Below, piece after piece: positions 25,401-34,301 of a DNA stretch of 50,247 nt (position 1 is the first letter of the stretch; each line of letters starts with the position of its first letter). The DNA comes from Peribacillus saganii. GTDB lineage: Bacteria; Bacillota; Bacilli; Bacillales; DSM-1321. Location of the stretch: positions 1 through 50,247 of the forward strand of contig NZ_QVTE01000014.1 of assembly GCF_003429095.1 (NCBI RefSeq), read 5' to 3'. The notes under the pieces are model-generated. The model worked only from the letters and a program-made list of their open reading frames with translations, was not told where the DNA came from and did no database searches. The position numbers and the translations under genes are program-made.

Positions 25401-25513
25401 TTCTAGTAATATTACTTATAGCTTAAAGAATATTCGAAAATATCGTGTTTAATAACAGACTGTTTGTGAAATGTAAATAAAGAGCAAAAAAGTCTAAACA
25501 TCCGAGGTGCATC

Positions 25514-26479
25514 ATGGAGGTTGTTGAATTTTTCAAAAGAGGTAATAAATCATCGGGTATTGCGGCGCTTGGGAACGCATTTCTGGCATTGATAAAGGGT
25601 GTTGCAGCAGTAGTGAGCGGGAGCGGGGCAATGCTTGCAACAACCTTGCATTCGGTTGCTGATGCACTTAATCAAGGGTTTGTCTTTTTCGGAAGCGCTC
25701 TCGCAGAAAAAAAGCCGACAAAAAGGTTTCCATCAGGATTTGGGAGAGTGGTAAATCTATTTGTACTGCTGGCAGTAATTGTTATCTCTATTATGGCATA
25801 TGAGACGATACACACAGGGTGGGATCTGATTCAGCATCCGAAGGCATCGGGGAATCTATGGCTAAATATTGCGATAATGGGATTAGCCATTTTGATTGAT
25901 GGAGCAATCTTATTTAAAGCGATGAAGGAGATTGCCCATGAAACACGGGCAAAAGTTAAGGGACCAGGAATCATCCTCTATGCCTTTAAGAATGTCCGTC
26001 TAGCATCACCACCCACAAGATTGGTTTTTTACGAGGATATCATTGCAACATTTGGAGCGGCGCTCGCCCTTGTAGCCATTTTGCTTGCGCATACTACGGG
26101 AATGTATTTTCTGGATGGTGTTGGAACTGTCTTAATTGGGCTTCTGCTGGTAGGGATTGCGATAAAAATAGGATACGAGAATACAATTGGATTAATCGGA
26201 GTTGCAGCGCCAAGGGAAGTGGAAAAAAGGGTGGCTTCCATCATTTTCGAGAATCCTGCAGTTGTAGATATCAGGAATTTAAGGATTTTGCAAGAGGGAC
26301 GAAGATATCATGTTGAAAGTTATATCGAACTTAAGGAGGGTCTCACGCTAGCTGATGCAGATGATATTAAATTTATGGTTAGGGACAAGCTGCTTGAAGA
26401 TCCGGATATTGGTGATGTCGTTATCGGAATACTGGAAACAGATCATATCAGAAGTTGGAAGGAACCAATTGATAATTAA
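25514..26479 (+). CDS. Cation diffusion facilitator (CDF) transporter, type A
   Basis: Inner-membrane metal exporter of 321 aa with six helices. The helix 2 metal site reads TLHSVADALNQGF (HSxxD). The second site in helix 5 has YEDIIATFGA, in which Glu-Asp replaces the usual His-x-x-x-Asp entry, so metal specificity may be atypical. The C-terminal cytoplasmic ferredoxin-like domain (VVDIRNLRILQEGRRYHVESYIEL) is present. It exports divalent metal (Zn, Fe or Mn) against protons. GAGGTG precedes the ATG. The sequence differs strongly from the second CDF at 27162, so it is not a recent duplicate. Confidence 0.88.
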   Translation: MEVVEFFKRGNKSSGIAALGNAFLALIKGVAAVVSGSGAMLATTLHSVADALNQGFVFFGSALAEKKPTKRFPSGFGRVVNLFVLLAVIVISIMAYETIHTGWDLIQHPKASGNLWLNIAIMGLAILIDGAILFKAMKEIAHETRAKVKGPGIILYAFKNVRLASPPTRLVFYEDIIATFGAALALVAILLAHTTGMYFLDGVGTVLIGLLLVGIAIKIGYENTIGLIGVAAPREVEKRVASIIFENPAVVDIRNLRILQEGRRYHVESYIELKEGLTLADADDIKFMVRDKLLEDPDIGDVVIGILETDHIRSWKEPIDN

Positions 26480-26593
26480 AACTAAACAGATTATTTTTAT
26501 CTATTTATTTATAAGTTTCAATTCCACCTGACCGAGTATGATTCATTTGAGAATCGCAATTGCCGAGGGCGTTAATAAAAAGTTACACATCTG

Positions 26594-26622
26594 TTGACAG
26601 CTGTAATTTCAGATGGTAAACT
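26594..26622 (+). promoter_or_regulatory. Promoter of the cold-shock gene
   Basis: TTGACA (26594-26599), 17 bases, TAAACT (26617-26622). It predicts a 5' leader of about 115 nt before the ATG, which is usual for cold-shock mRNAs that refold with temperature. Confidence 0.7.
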
Positions 26623-26744
26623 ATAGACAATTATTTTAGATCGGAATAACATTGATAGAAGGAAATTGGTTTCCTCTTGAAAAGATTATATCCAAGATCA
26701 AGAATAGTAATAAACAGGATTTTATCCAAACAGGAGGAAATACA

Positions 26745-26942
26745 ATGGTACAAGGTAAAGTTAAATGGTTTAATGCAGAAAAAGGTTTCGGTTTCATCGA
26801 AGTAGAAGGACAAGACGATGTATTCGTACACTTCTCAGCTATCCAAGGCGAAGGCTTCAAGACTCTTGAAGAAGGCCAAGAAGTTTCTTTCGAAATCGAG
26901 CAAGGCGCTCGTGGACCACAAGCTGCTAACGTTCAAAAGTAA
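26745..26942 (+). CDS. cspB: Cold-shock protein (CspB-like)
   Basis: Single OB-fold RNA chaperone of 65 aa with both nucleic-acid-binding motifs, [10 protein letters not shown] (RNP1) and VFVHFSAI (RNP2). It melts mRNA structure in the cold and in stationary phase. Near-identical in layout to B. subtilis CspB/CspD. The ATG at 26745 follows a strong AGGAGGAAA; the longer frame from 26652 is untranslated leader. It ends with a strong terminator. Confidence 0.96.
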   Translation: MVQGKVKWFNAEKGFGFIEVEGQDDVFVHFSAIQGEGFKTLEEGQEVSFEIEQGARGPQAANVQK

Positions 26943-26951
26943 TTGAACGAG

Positions 26952-26977
26952 GACTCCCTTTAAGGGAGTCTTTTTTT
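26952..26977 (+). terminator. Intrinsic terminator of the cold-shock gene
   Basis: GACTCCC / GGGAGTC stem with a 5-base loop followed by eight Ts. Confidence 0.92.
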
Positions 26978-27101
26978 ATGGCTTTAGGAGATATAAAATT
27001 ATCGAGCTGTCGAGATGGTGTACCTAGAAGAACAACAGGTAAAGATATGTTTTCATCCCAAAAACAGAATTACTTACTGCTTGCCGGCTAGAGACATAAA
27101 C

Positions 27102-27138
27102 AAACCTTGTCGCTACATTTGAAGAAACAAGGTTTTTA
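27102..27138. terminator. Bidirectional terminator
   Basis: A 9-bp stem (AAACCTTGT / ACAAGGTTT) with a 16-base loop. The T run on the minus strand serves the CDF gene at 27162. Confidence 0.7.
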
Positions 27139-27161
27139 TAGAAGATTTAACTGTTAGATTT

Positions 27162-28055
27162 TTAGACTTCTTTAAAATACGGATTTAAATGGATCAGGAC
27201 TTCCTGAATATTGTCGTATTTCTTAATTAATGTCTTTTTTATCTCCCTCGATAGATCATGGCCCTGTTTAATTGTTTTATCATGGTCAATTGATATTCTT
27301 AAATCTACCAGGATATAGTGGCCATGTTCCCGGGCCCTGATTTTATCTATTCTTTTTACTTCAGGGAATTCCGAAATTACCGCTATATAATCATTTAATA
27401 CTTCGTTGTCGATACTTCTTTCAAGCAGAATATGAAATGCCTCGGTTAGCATCTCCTTTGCAATTTTGAAAATTAAATACGCCACAAACAAACTCGCTAT
27501 TTTATCACCGTATAGGAGAAAGGCAATGTCAAACTTATCACCTAATATAGAAAGGAGTACCCCTGCCGCCGCGGCTATAGAGGCAACTATATCTGCCTTA
27601 TGATCCAGCGCGATGGCTTCAATTGCTTTGCTATTATGCGCAGTAGCAATCCTTAATGAATACCGATAGAGATATTCCTTAGATGCATATGAAATCACTG
27701 CTACCCACATAGCTAAAATACTCGGTGCTTCGACATGGTGAAAAAAGCCCATGATTGCTTCGTAAATGATATAAAAGGCTACTAAAAACAAAAGGATCCC
27801 GACTACCCCTGAAACAATTACCTCGGCTTTGCCATGACCATATGGATGATCTTCATCGGCAGGTTTATTGGCAAGTTTAATGACCAGCAGGACTATAACT
27901 GATGCAAACACGTCTGCGGCAGAGTGGATACCATCTGCAAAAACAGCATCACTGTTGCCGGCTGTGCCAATGACCATTTTTCCAATTGTTAAGATAATGT
28001 TGCTGATTACACTTATCCAAGCTACTTTTTTAGCGATTGATTCTCTGTTCTCCAC
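27162..28055 (-). CDS. Cation diffusion facilitator (CDF) transporter, type B
   Basis: Protein of 297 aa, six helices. Site A is VFADGIHSAADV (DxxHSxxD) and site B is ALDHKADIVAS (DHxxD), both complete. The signature HPYGHGKAE follows helix 2. The C-terminal domain ends with HVYH-like LIHLNPYF. This arrangement is typical of Mn/Fe/Zn exporters of the MntE/YdfM-type group. It starts with GTG at 28055 behind AAGAGGTG. It is monocistronic. Confidence 0.92.
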   Translation of the reverse strand: MENRESIAKKVAWISVISNIILTIGKMVIGTAGNSDAVFADGIHSAADVFASVIVLLVIKLANKPADEDHPYGHGKAEVIVSGVVGILLFLVAFYIIYEAIMGFFHHVEAPSILAMWVAVISYASKEYLYRYSLRIATAHNSKAIEAIALDHKADIVASIAAAAGVLLSILGDKFDIAFLLYGDKIASLFVAYLIFKIAKEMLTEAFHILLERSIDNEVLNDYIAVISEFPEVKRIDKIRAREHGHYILVDLRISIDHDKTIKQGHDLSREIKKTLIKKYDNIQEVLIHLNPYFKEV

Positions 28056-28364
28056 TTAAGAAACACCTCTTTAAACACAATCTTTTGATATAGTAACAAA
28101 CCAAGCTGCTGTAGGTCTAGAGAAACAGAATTGCCAAAGTCTATTAAAGTAACATGGGAAAAACTCTTTTATATTATTCCTAAAATGTTGAGTCTTACCA
28201 AAATTAATTATTGAAGCCGATTGCCTTTGGCTGCCGCTGCATGAAAAGCTATAGTATATAAAGAATCCAGTCAGGGAACAGATGACTACCGTTTTTGAAC
28301 AAGGAAAGCAGTAAGAAAAACGTCCTTTAACTTCCTTTGCAGTGATTTTTAAAGCTTTCTCTCC
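28056..28364. other. Gap between CDF and 28399 genes
   Basis: No gene recognised. A minus-strand frame across it is Cys/Phe/Ser-rich, has no ribosome site and runs through the downstream terminator, so I regard it as non-coding. Confidence 0.45.
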
Positions 28365-28393
28365 ATAAAAAAAGGGTGCATTTTGCACCCTTT
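28365..28393 (-). terminator. Intrinsic terminator
   Basis: A 10-bp stem (AAAGGGTGCA / TGCACCCTTT) with a 3-base loop and a run of Ts on the minus strand, just after the stop at 28399. Confidence 0.9.
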
Positions 28394-28398
28394 ATGAA

Positions 28399-28611
28399 TT
28401 AACGATTTACCTTTTTATCGCTTGAGGATTGGTCTTTTACTTTTTCCCCATCCTTTTCTTCTTTATACTCTTCTCTAATATCCTCCAATGGCAGGTCGTC
28501 GATTGGCATTACGACTTGGTCTCTTTCAAGCTGCTCTTCCCAATTCTCCTTGAACGCTTTTGATTTATCATTCCGTTCTTCGAGAATTTTTTCCTTTTCG
28601 GAGTTTTTCAT
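28399..28611 (-). CDS. Small hydrophilic hypothetical protein (70 aa)
   Basis: Charged protein (about half Glu/Asp/Lys/Arg) starting MKNSEKEKILEERND and ending DQSSSDKKVNR. It has no hydrophobic core, so it is probably disordered. The ATG at 28611 follows GGGAGG at good distance; the longer frame upstream has unlikely composition. Its own strong terminator supports expression. No family recognised. Confidence 0.75.
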   Translation of the reverse strand: MKNSEKEKILEERNDKSKAFKENWEEQLERDQVVMPIDDLPLEDIREEYKEEKDGEKVKDQSSSDKKVNR

Positions 28612-28853
28612 AAAATTCCCTCCCATTCTTTTTAAAGACTTTTCCCCACTAACACCATTTGAAACCTTGACAGCACTTAATCCCCAAAAGTTATTACAGA
28701 AATAAAGCCGGGTGTTTGGGATAAAACAATTAGCAATGCAGGAATAATTATAGATGGCAGGTTGATTGCTCGGATATAAATTGCAGTCAAATACCTGTGT
28801 TTTTACAAAAACCATGATGGGTAAAATTTTATGGAAAGGAGGAATTGAAAAGA

Positions 28854-29534
28854 ATGGATTTTTTATTTATCCTCTTATATTTCCTGATTATCGCCCTTGT
28901 TATTGAAATTTCAGTCCGGCTATTTGTGTTAACAGGCATTGACACGAAGGTATCCAGGTTTCAAGTAATATCGATGCTGACGGGAACCGGCTTTACCACC
29001 GATGAATCTAAAGTGATTATTGATCACCCGATCCGACGGAATATTGGAACCTTTCTTATTCTATTTGGTGCCTTCTCATTAGCTGTTATCATTTCGTCCA
29101 TTAGCAATCTGCTGGCAAGTGATTTACGAATTTTAGAGCTGTCGATTATTTCCGCGATTTTAATGATCGTTTTATTAGTATTAAGAACGGCAAACGTTAA
29201 AAAGAGGTTTGAAAATATACTTGAAAAAGAGATGGAAAATAACTATGCACTACACGAGCATCCGATTAAGGAAATTTTATATTTGGATGAAAATGACCTG
29301 GTAACCGATGTTGTAATTAAGGAAAATTCCCCGCACATTGGACTAAAAATTGAGGATATAATTACTTTCGAACAAGATATTCTCGTACTGTATTTAAAAA
29401 GGGGAGAAATAAATATCAGAAAGAAAGCTTCCCAGGAAGAAATAAAGGCGGGAGACCAAATTTTCCTATACGGAAATCAGCAGGAAATCGAAGAGATATT
29501 CCATCCGGAACTAGACGAAAAAGAAGAGAGTTAA
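28854..29534 (+). CDS. Membrane protein with TrkA-C (RCK_C) domain
   Basis: Protein of about 226 aa. Three hydrophobic helices lie in the first 110 residues, with a conserved loop FQVISMLTGTGFTTDESKVI between the first two. From about residue 140 a RCK_C ligand-binding domain follows (VIKENSPHIGLKIEDI ... KAGDQIFLYGNQQEIEEIF). RCK_C domains sense small ligands such as c-di-AMP and gate cation transporters. The fusion of a short membrane part to RCK_C suggests a regulator or minor channel component. The ATG at 28854 is preferred over a TTG at 28845 that crowds the AAAGGAGG site. Confidence 0.8.
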   Translation: MDFLFILLYFLIIALVIEISVRLFVLTGIDTKVSRFQVISMLTGTGFTTDESKVIIDHPIRRNIGTFLILFGAFSLAVIISSISNLLASDLRILELSIISAILMIVLLVLRTANVKKRFENILEKEMENNYALHEHPIKEILYLDENDLVTDVVIKENSPHIGLKIEDIITFEQDILVLYLKRGEINIRKKASQEEIKAGDQIFLYGNQQEIEEIFHPELDEKEES

Positions 29535-29725
29535 CTTGAGCAGGGACTTGATGAAATGAGGATGCCTTTAGTAGTAAAGAAGCGGTGTAACCTGTTATAA
29601 TTATTTATAAATGGAGCCAGGTGAACTTTTACAGTTTTTTTGAATTAAATTAGTTTAATTTATAAAATTTAACTAAATGCCTTTTTCACAGGGGAGCTTG
29701 GTGAGTACAGGAAGGGAATTGAGAT

Positions 29726-30757
29726 ATGACGCTTCGCTGGTTTTGGATTACGATTACAATATTATTGATTCTTGTACTGCTGCCATATTCTTGGACGCTG
29801 GTTTTTGCATTCGTGACTGCGCTGCTTCTTGAACGGGTAGTGGGCTTTTTCGGAAGAAGCTTTAAAATGAATAGACTTTGGTCCGTGCTGCTTTCATTTT
29901 TATTGTATATAGGAGCGTTATCGGGCATTGTTTATATATTGGTTTCAGTTTTAATCAAGCAGGTTATTAATTTATCTGAAAAGTCTCCTGGACTGATGCG
30001 GGACCTGTATTATTCCGCTTTGCTGCCATTCATACGAAAGTGGGAATCGTATTCTAAAACTTTGCCAAATGAAGTGATAACTTCAGTCGAGGATGCATTG
30101 GAGAGAGGCTTGAAATCCCTGGAGATGTTCTTTCAGAACCTGATTGAAGCTACTGTACAGCTGGCTACGCTTGTACCTGGTTTTTTGATTGAATTCATTA
30201 TCTATATGGTTTCACTCTTCCTATTTAGCTTGGAAATGCCGAAAATAAAGCAAAAGCTAAGTACATATTTAAGTAAATCAATATACCATAAATTTTCACT
30301 CGTGGTTAATGATCTCGGTCAGGCTGCTGTGGGCTTTCTTAAGGCACAGGTATTTCTAAGCTTAATTACATTTACTATGGCTTATCTGGGATTATGGATT
30401 TTGGATGTTCCTTATACTTTACTCCTGTCCATCTTAATTGTTATCGTGGATATCCTCCCAATCCTTGGAACAGGCTCTGTATTGGTTCCTTGGGCAGTCA
30501 TCTCGGTGATGCAGGGTAACCAAAGCCTCGGAATAGGTTTAATAGTCCTTTTCGCCGTTATTACAATAGTCAGGAGAATTTTGGAGCCGAAGATATTTTC
30601 CGCAAACATGGGGGTCAGCCCATTAGCTGCTTTAATTAGCCTTTATCTTGGTTTTAAAGTGATGGGTTTTATTGGCTTATTCCTTGGTCCGGCCCTTGTC
30701 ATTGTTTATGAAACGCTAAAACGGGCTGGTGTAATCCGGACAAAATCGTTAGAATAG
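29726..30757 (+). CDS. YtvI-like AI-2E family membrane protein
   Basis: Polytopic membrane protein of 343 aa with the AI-2E transporter (PerM) family pattern. Two N-terminal helix pairs are followed by a soluble middle region (residues 90-150) and a C-terminal block, IVIVDILPILGTGSVLVPWAV and ILEPKIFSANMGVSPLAALISLYLGFKVMGFIGLFLGP-type helices. In Bacillus the nearest group is YtvI, a sporulation membrane protein; the transport substrate is not established. It is a single gene, with a terminator following. Confidence 0.85.
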   Translation: MTLRWFWITITILLILVLLPYSWTLVFAFVTALLLERVVGFFGRSFKMNRLWSVLLSFLLYIGALSGIVYILVSVLIKQVINLSEKSPGLMRDLYYSALLPFIRKWESYSKTLPNEVITSVEDALERGLKSLEMFFQNLIEATVQLATLVPGFLIEFIIYMVSLFLFSLEMPKIKQKLSTYLSKSIYHKFSLVVNDLGQAAVGFLKAQVFLSLITFTMAYLGLWILDVPYTLLLSILIVIVDILPILGTGSVLVPWAVISVMQGNQSLGIGLIVLFAVITIVRRILEPKIFSANMGVSPLAALISLYLGFKVMGFIGLFLGPALVIVYETLKRAGVIRTKSLE

Positions 30758-30782
30758 TCCTCCAGCATATGATGGCCATGAG

Positions 30783-30831
30783 AAAAACCTTGCAAGTGTG
30801 CTGAGATAGGTCGCATTTGCAAGGTTTTTCA
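30783..30831. terminator. Bidirectional terminator
   Basis: A 13-bp stem (AAAAACCTTGCAA / TTGCAAGGTTTTT) with a 21-base loop, between the convergent YtvI-like and zinc-finger genes. Confidence 0.85.
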
Positions 30832-30846
30832 AGTTGATCCTCTTTC

Positions 30847-30996
30847 TTATTGGACACGATTTTCCTTTTGGAACTGGCTGATGTGCTTCGTTGTTCGTCC
30901 AGCTCCGTCACAATGCTGGCATGACCGAGAAAAGAACTGAAGATAAGGAACCTTTCCTTTGCCTTTACAATGGTTACAAATCTCTATTAATTTCAT
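30847..30996 (-). CDS. Small DnaJ-type zinc-finger protein
   Basis: A 49-aa protein with two CxxCxGxG-type knuckles, CNHCKGKGK and CQHCDGAGR. That is one complete Zn(II) site as in the Cys-rich domain of DnaJ, without any J domain. The ATG at 30996 follows AGGAGGG; a longer frame upstream lacks this site. Such minis may act in protein folding or RNA binding, but the role is unknown. Confidence 0.75.
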   Translation of the reverse strand: MKLIEICNHCKGKGKVPYLQFFSRSCQHCDGAGRTTKHISQFQKENRVQ

Positions 30997-31139
30997 TGAT
31001 GTCCCTCCTGAAGTGAATACTATTTTACAAGTCATATATAGTATGGTTAAGATGCAGTGGAAACATTCAGCAGTTGAAAAAAATATTCTGTTACAATATT
31101 ATAATAATTTTCAGAATTTTTGTTCGTTACGTCTAGGGG

Positions 31140-31478
31140 GTGAAGAAAATCATACAAGCAGCAATATTGTTTTTACTGGCAGGAATCGCTGAAGTTGGTG
31201 GAGGTTTCCTTGTCTGGAAATGGCTCAGAGATGGCCTCTCAGCTTGGTATGGAGTAGCAGGATCCCTAATATTACTCATTTATGGAATTATACCCACTTT
31301 TCAAAGCTTCCCATCATTTGGGAGGGTATATGCAGCATATGGGGGTGTCTTTATCATTATTTCACTCTTGTGGGGCTGGGCAGCTGATAAAAAAGCACCG
31401 GATCTCTATGATTGGGTTGGAGCAGCAATTTGCCTAATTGGTGTTTCTGTTATTTTATGGGCACCTCGTTCATCGTAG
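31140..31478 (+). CDS. YnfA family (UPF0060) membrane protein
   Basis: A 112-aa protein with four hydrophobic helices. Family signature AGIAEVGGGFLVWKWLR near the start and FGRVYAAYGGVFIIISLLWGW in helix 3. YnfA proteins are related to small multidrug resistance (SMR) exporters. GTG start at 31140 after CTAGGGGG. It ends at a strong terminator. Confidence 0.92.
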   Translation: MKKIIQAAILFLLAGIAEVGGGFLVWKWLRDGLSAWYGVAGSLILLIYGIIPTFQSFPSFGRVYAAYGGVFIIISLLWGWAADKKAPDLYDWVGAAICLIGVSVILWAPRSS

Positions 31479-31523
31479 CCAGATATGACCTATAGCCGTT
31501 CAATATACTTTTTTGAAATACAA

Positions 31524-31553
31524 AGGTCAGCCTCTTCTCAAAGGCTGACCTAA
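31524..31553 (+). terminator. Intrinsic terminator of the YnfA gene
   Basis: A perfect 9-bp stem (AGGTCAGCC / GGCTGACCT) with a 10-base loop. The T tract is short (TAAATTT). Confidence 0.75.
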
Positions 31554-31598
31554 ATTTATTAGTGAAAGGAGTATAAAATTTTTATAATAGGAACTAAT

Positions 31599-31740
31599 AT
31601 CTAGTCCCGGTGCCCAGAGGCTTTTCCCTGACGGAGTACAAGGATGCTATGGCATCGATGCATCTCACGATACAAAAGAGTGCTTGGTGAAGATGTACCA
31701 GTCCTTAGCAGATGTTCCTTTTGGCCAGGGGGCATGTGCC
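31599..31740. repeat. Intergenic repeat, copy 4 (degenerate)
   Basis: ATCTAGTCCCGGTGCCCAGA head, then blocks resembling copies 1 and 2 (GCATCGATGCATCTCACGA, GGTGAAGATGTACCAGTCC). Weak match overall. It directly abuts the end of the MpfA-like gene. Confidence 0.5.
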
Positions 31741-31743
31741 TAT

Positions 31744-33105
31744 CTATGACACTATTTCTGTCTGCACCTTTGTTTTTTGTAAAGACAGTTCTGGCAATGC
31801 TGCTGGTTCTATTGCCTGCTTCGTAATTTCAATATATCGGATATGATGTTCTTCCATTTCTGAGATCCTAAAACAGTATAAGCCGTGATGCAGTGTGTCA
31901 CCCTGCTCCACATCATAATTTTCAGAAAGGACCCAGCCGCCAATTGTATCGATAACCTCATCTTCAATTTCCAGTCCCAGCATATCGTTTATCTCACTCA
32001 ATAAAACTTTCGAGTCTACAATAAAATGGTCATCTTTTATCTTTCGGACCATCGGGATTTCATCGAGGTCGAATTCGTCACGGATATCCCCAACAATCTC
32101 CTCAAGAATATCTTCAACAGTAACCAATCCGGAAGTGCCTCCATATTCATCCATAAGAATGGCCATGTGGATTCGTTCCTTTTGCATTTTGACGAGAAGG
32201 TCATGGATTGGAATGCTGTCAATGACACGGATGATAGGCCGGAGATAATCTTCCACTTTTTTCTTTGTGTCCTTTTTTTGTGAAATTATATCAGTAAACA
32301 GTTCCTTCACGTTAACCAATCCAATTACATGGTCTTTATCTCCATCAATGACAGGATATCTGGTGAATTTTTCCTCGGTCATCAGTGTAATGAATGACTC
32401 AATTGTATCGTCTTTTGATAGAGAAACAATTTCAGTGCGTGGAACCATAATTTCTTTCGCAATTCTATCATCAAATTCAAATATTTTATTAACGTATTTG
32501 AATTCAGACTGGTTTATCTCACCGTTTTTATAGCTTTCAGAAAGGATCATTCTCAATTCTTCTTCAGTATGAGCCAATTCATGCTCTGAAACAGGCTTAA
32601 GGCCAAACATCCTTGTGATAATTCTGGCTGATCCGTTTAATGTCCAGATAAACGGAAACATAAGCTTGTAAAAGAAAATAAGCGGCCTAGCTATAAGCAA
32701 AGTAACTGCTTCTGCTTTTTGGATGGCAAGTGTTTTTGGTGCAAGTTCGCCAATTACTACGTGCAGAAAAGTTATCAATGCAAAAGCAAACCCAAAAGAA
32801 AGAATCTGTGAAGCAGCAGCCGGAATATTCAAAGCATCCATAACTGGATGCATTATTCGCTCGAGTGTAGGTTCACCAAGCCAACCAAGCCCAAGGGCAG
32901 TTATTGTAATACCAAGTTGGCAGGCTGACAGATACTCATCCAGGCTGGCAACAACCTTCCTTGCTGCAATAGCGTTGCTGCTGCCTTCTTCAATCAGCTG
33001 GTCAATCCTAGTGGTCCTAACTTTCACGATTGCAAACTCCGAGGCTACAAAAAATCCAGTCAAAGCAATTAAAATGGCTATTAAAACCAAGTTTAATATG
33101 TCCAA
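31744..33105 (-). CDS. mpfA: MpfA/CorC-type magnesium exporter (CNNM family)
   Basis: Protein of 453 aa. The DUF21 membrane domain (residues 1-190) contains [37 protein letters not shown] and [13 protein letters not shown]. Two CBS domains follow ([11 protein letters not shown] and [25 protein letters not shown]), then a CorC_HlyC domain. Bacterial CNNM proteins export Mg(II) and sense nucleotides through CBS. TTG start at 33105, six bases after GAGGGAG. A hairpin lies immediately upstream of that ribosome site (33118-33139), suggesting control of translation. Monocistronic. Confidence 0.92.
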   Translation of the reverse strand: MDILNLVLIAILIALTGFFVASEFAIVKVRTTRIDQLIEEGSSNAIAARKVVASLDEYLSACQLGITITALGLGWLGEPTLERIMHPVMDALNIPAAASQILSFGFAFALITFLHVVIGELAPKTLAIQKAEAVTLLIARPLIFFYKLMFPFIWTLNGSARIITRMFGLKPVSEHELAHTEEELRMILSESYKNGEINQSEFKYVNKIFEFDDRIAKEIMVPRTEIVSLSKDDTIESFITLMTEEKFTRYPVIDGDKDHVIGLVNVKELFTDIISQKKDTKKKVEDYLRPIIRVIDSIPIHDLLVKMQKERIHMAILMDEYGGTSGLVTVEDILEEIVGDIRDEFDLDEIPMVRKIKDDHFIVDSKVLLSEINDMLGLEIEDEVIDTIGGWVLSENYDVEQGDTLHHGLYCFRISEMEEHHIRYIEITKQAIEPAALPELSLQKTKVQTEIVS

Positions 33106-33117
33106 ATAGCTCCCTCA

Positions 33118-33139
33118 ACCCGCTAAAAAAATTGCGGGT
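33118..33139 (-). promoter_or_regulatory. Hairpin abutting the mpfA ribosome site
   Basis: A 6-bp stem ACCCGC / GCGGGT with a loop containing TTTTTTT on the minus strand, ending one or two bases before GAGGGAG (33110-33116). It is not a normal terminator because the T run is in the loop. It may modulate ribosome access. The leader does not show recognisable M-box sequence. Confidence 0.4.
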
Positions 33140-33232
33140 AAGGAGTCACCTCCCAAGGCGTCTTATTTTTAATATTGTAGGAGTCAGATAGTCTCCAAAT
33201 CCTTTAATCTCTTTTCTAAAATAAATTACAGA

Positions 33233-33355
33233 CTAGTTTGGATGGAGCAGCAGCCATAACCGCTTTTTTCTTTCCATCCGATAAAAATCATCAGCCGCAA
33301 TGGCATAATCCTCTGCGTTTTTATGAAATCTCGTTTCAATACCCCATCCAATCAC
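33233..33355 (-). CDS. Possible 40-aa peptide upstream of mpfA
   Basis: The frame begins GTG at 33355 and reads VIGWGIETRFHKNAEDYAIA ... MERKKRLWLLLHPN. Amino-acid usage looks coding and the frame is closed by TAG, but the ribosome site is weak. It could be a real small protein or part of an untranslated mpfA leader. The rest of the 33106-33741 gap shows nothing else. Confidence 0.4.
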   Translation of the reverse strand: MIGWGIETRFHKNAEDYAIAADDFYRMERKKRLWLLLHPN

Positions 33356-33741
33356 CTCGGTCTTTGTTAAAGTAAATACTTTAATTATAAAAAATGATAT
33401 ACCAGGCGTCAAATCAGCAGTTTTCCATAAATGGTTATTATTTCATTTATATGGGTGTTTATAACCTTATATTAGCGTTTTTTAAACATATTCTTCCGAA
33501 TTCTCCATTATAGGGAAATAGTTACTTATTATTTTGTACTGCTATATAGTAAAATGATAAAGAAGCTGTATAAATACACCATGAAAAATGGAAGTCAGTT
33601 ACTTGCTCCCTGATACGATTCCCTTGGGCTTTTATGTTTTATTTCCTGTAAAATCGGGAAAAAGTAGGAGTAGGTAACGTACATAATTGGAGCGGGCTGT
33701 CAGTATACAAAACCGTTTTTATAAAATCTCTTGGGGTGAGC

Positions 33742-33924
33742 ATGGTGGATAGTCAAATAATTATGAAATTTAAAAGCAAAGGAATAAAGATTGAAAAAAC
33801 AAAATCCAGACACGAGGTATTTTCTAATTTATTCCGGTCCAACCCATCCCTGCTTGGGTTTCAGGCCAATCCATTAACTGAAAAGCTGAGCGATTTAAAG
33901 GGTGAAGATGTAAAACTTACCTGA
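33742..33924 (+). CDS. Small hypothetical protein (60 aa)
   Basis: The ATG at 33742 follows GGGGTGA; an in-frame GTG at 33736 is also possible. Basic N-half (MVDSQIIMKFKSKGIKIEKT), then NLFRSNPSLLGFQANPLTEKL. No membrane segment. A good terminator immediately follows. No family recognised. Confidence 0.6.
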   Translation: MVDSQIIMKFKSKGIKIEKTKSRHEVFSNLFRSNPSLLGFQANPLTEKLSDLKGEDVKLT

Positions 33925-33952
33925 AATGTATTAGATTAAGGTAACTAAAGAG

Positions 33953-33976
33953 AGGTGCGGAAAGCGCCTTTTTTTG
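33953..33976 (+). terminator. Intrinsic terminator
   Basis: AGGTGC / GCGCCT stem (one G-T pair), loop GGAAA, then seven Ts. Confidence 0.85.
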
Positions 33977-34030
33977 CGTGAGGAAATTACTAAATGCCCG
34001 AAGTGGATAATAAATATAGTGAGGTTATCT

Positions 34031-34190
34031 CTAGCTCCAGCGCGCTTTTTTCCGGAGGAAAATAATGCCTCGACGCACAGGACGTGCTAGTGCCGGCGTT
34101 GCAACAGGACGGAGGTTGAAATGCTCTTAGATTTCAACCCCTCCAGAAATTACTCGACGTTCCTTTGCTAAGACGCTTGCGCTTTTGTTC
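34031..34190. repeat. GC-rich intergenic repeat, copy 5
   Basis: CTAGCTCCAGCGCGC, then CCGGAGGAAAATAATGCCTC, GACGCACAGGACGTGCTAGTG, the block shared with copy 3 (AGATTTCAACCCCTCCAGA, TACTCGACGTTCCTTTGC) and a terminal GACGCTTGCGCTTTTG. It links the heads and tails seen separately elsewhere, so it is the best guide to the whole element. Confidence 0.8.
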
Positions 34191-34301
34191 ATGCATTAGA
34201 AGAGGTTGGAAAAATTAGAAATAATCTCATTGAAAAGGTAATATACTTGTACAAATTACAATTAGGCTAAAAGTGAGCCTATGGCGGATAGGGAGTTTGG
34301 T

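Noticed and set aside
28071..28388. Minus-strand 105-codon frame between CDF and the 28399 gene
   Set aside because: It lies across the terminator and upstream region, with Cys/Phe/Ser-rich composition and no ribosome site.
33106..33741. Mg-sensing M-box riboswitch upstream of mpfA
   Set aside because: The conserved M-box sequence blocks were not found on the minus strand; only a simple hairpin near the ribosome site remains.
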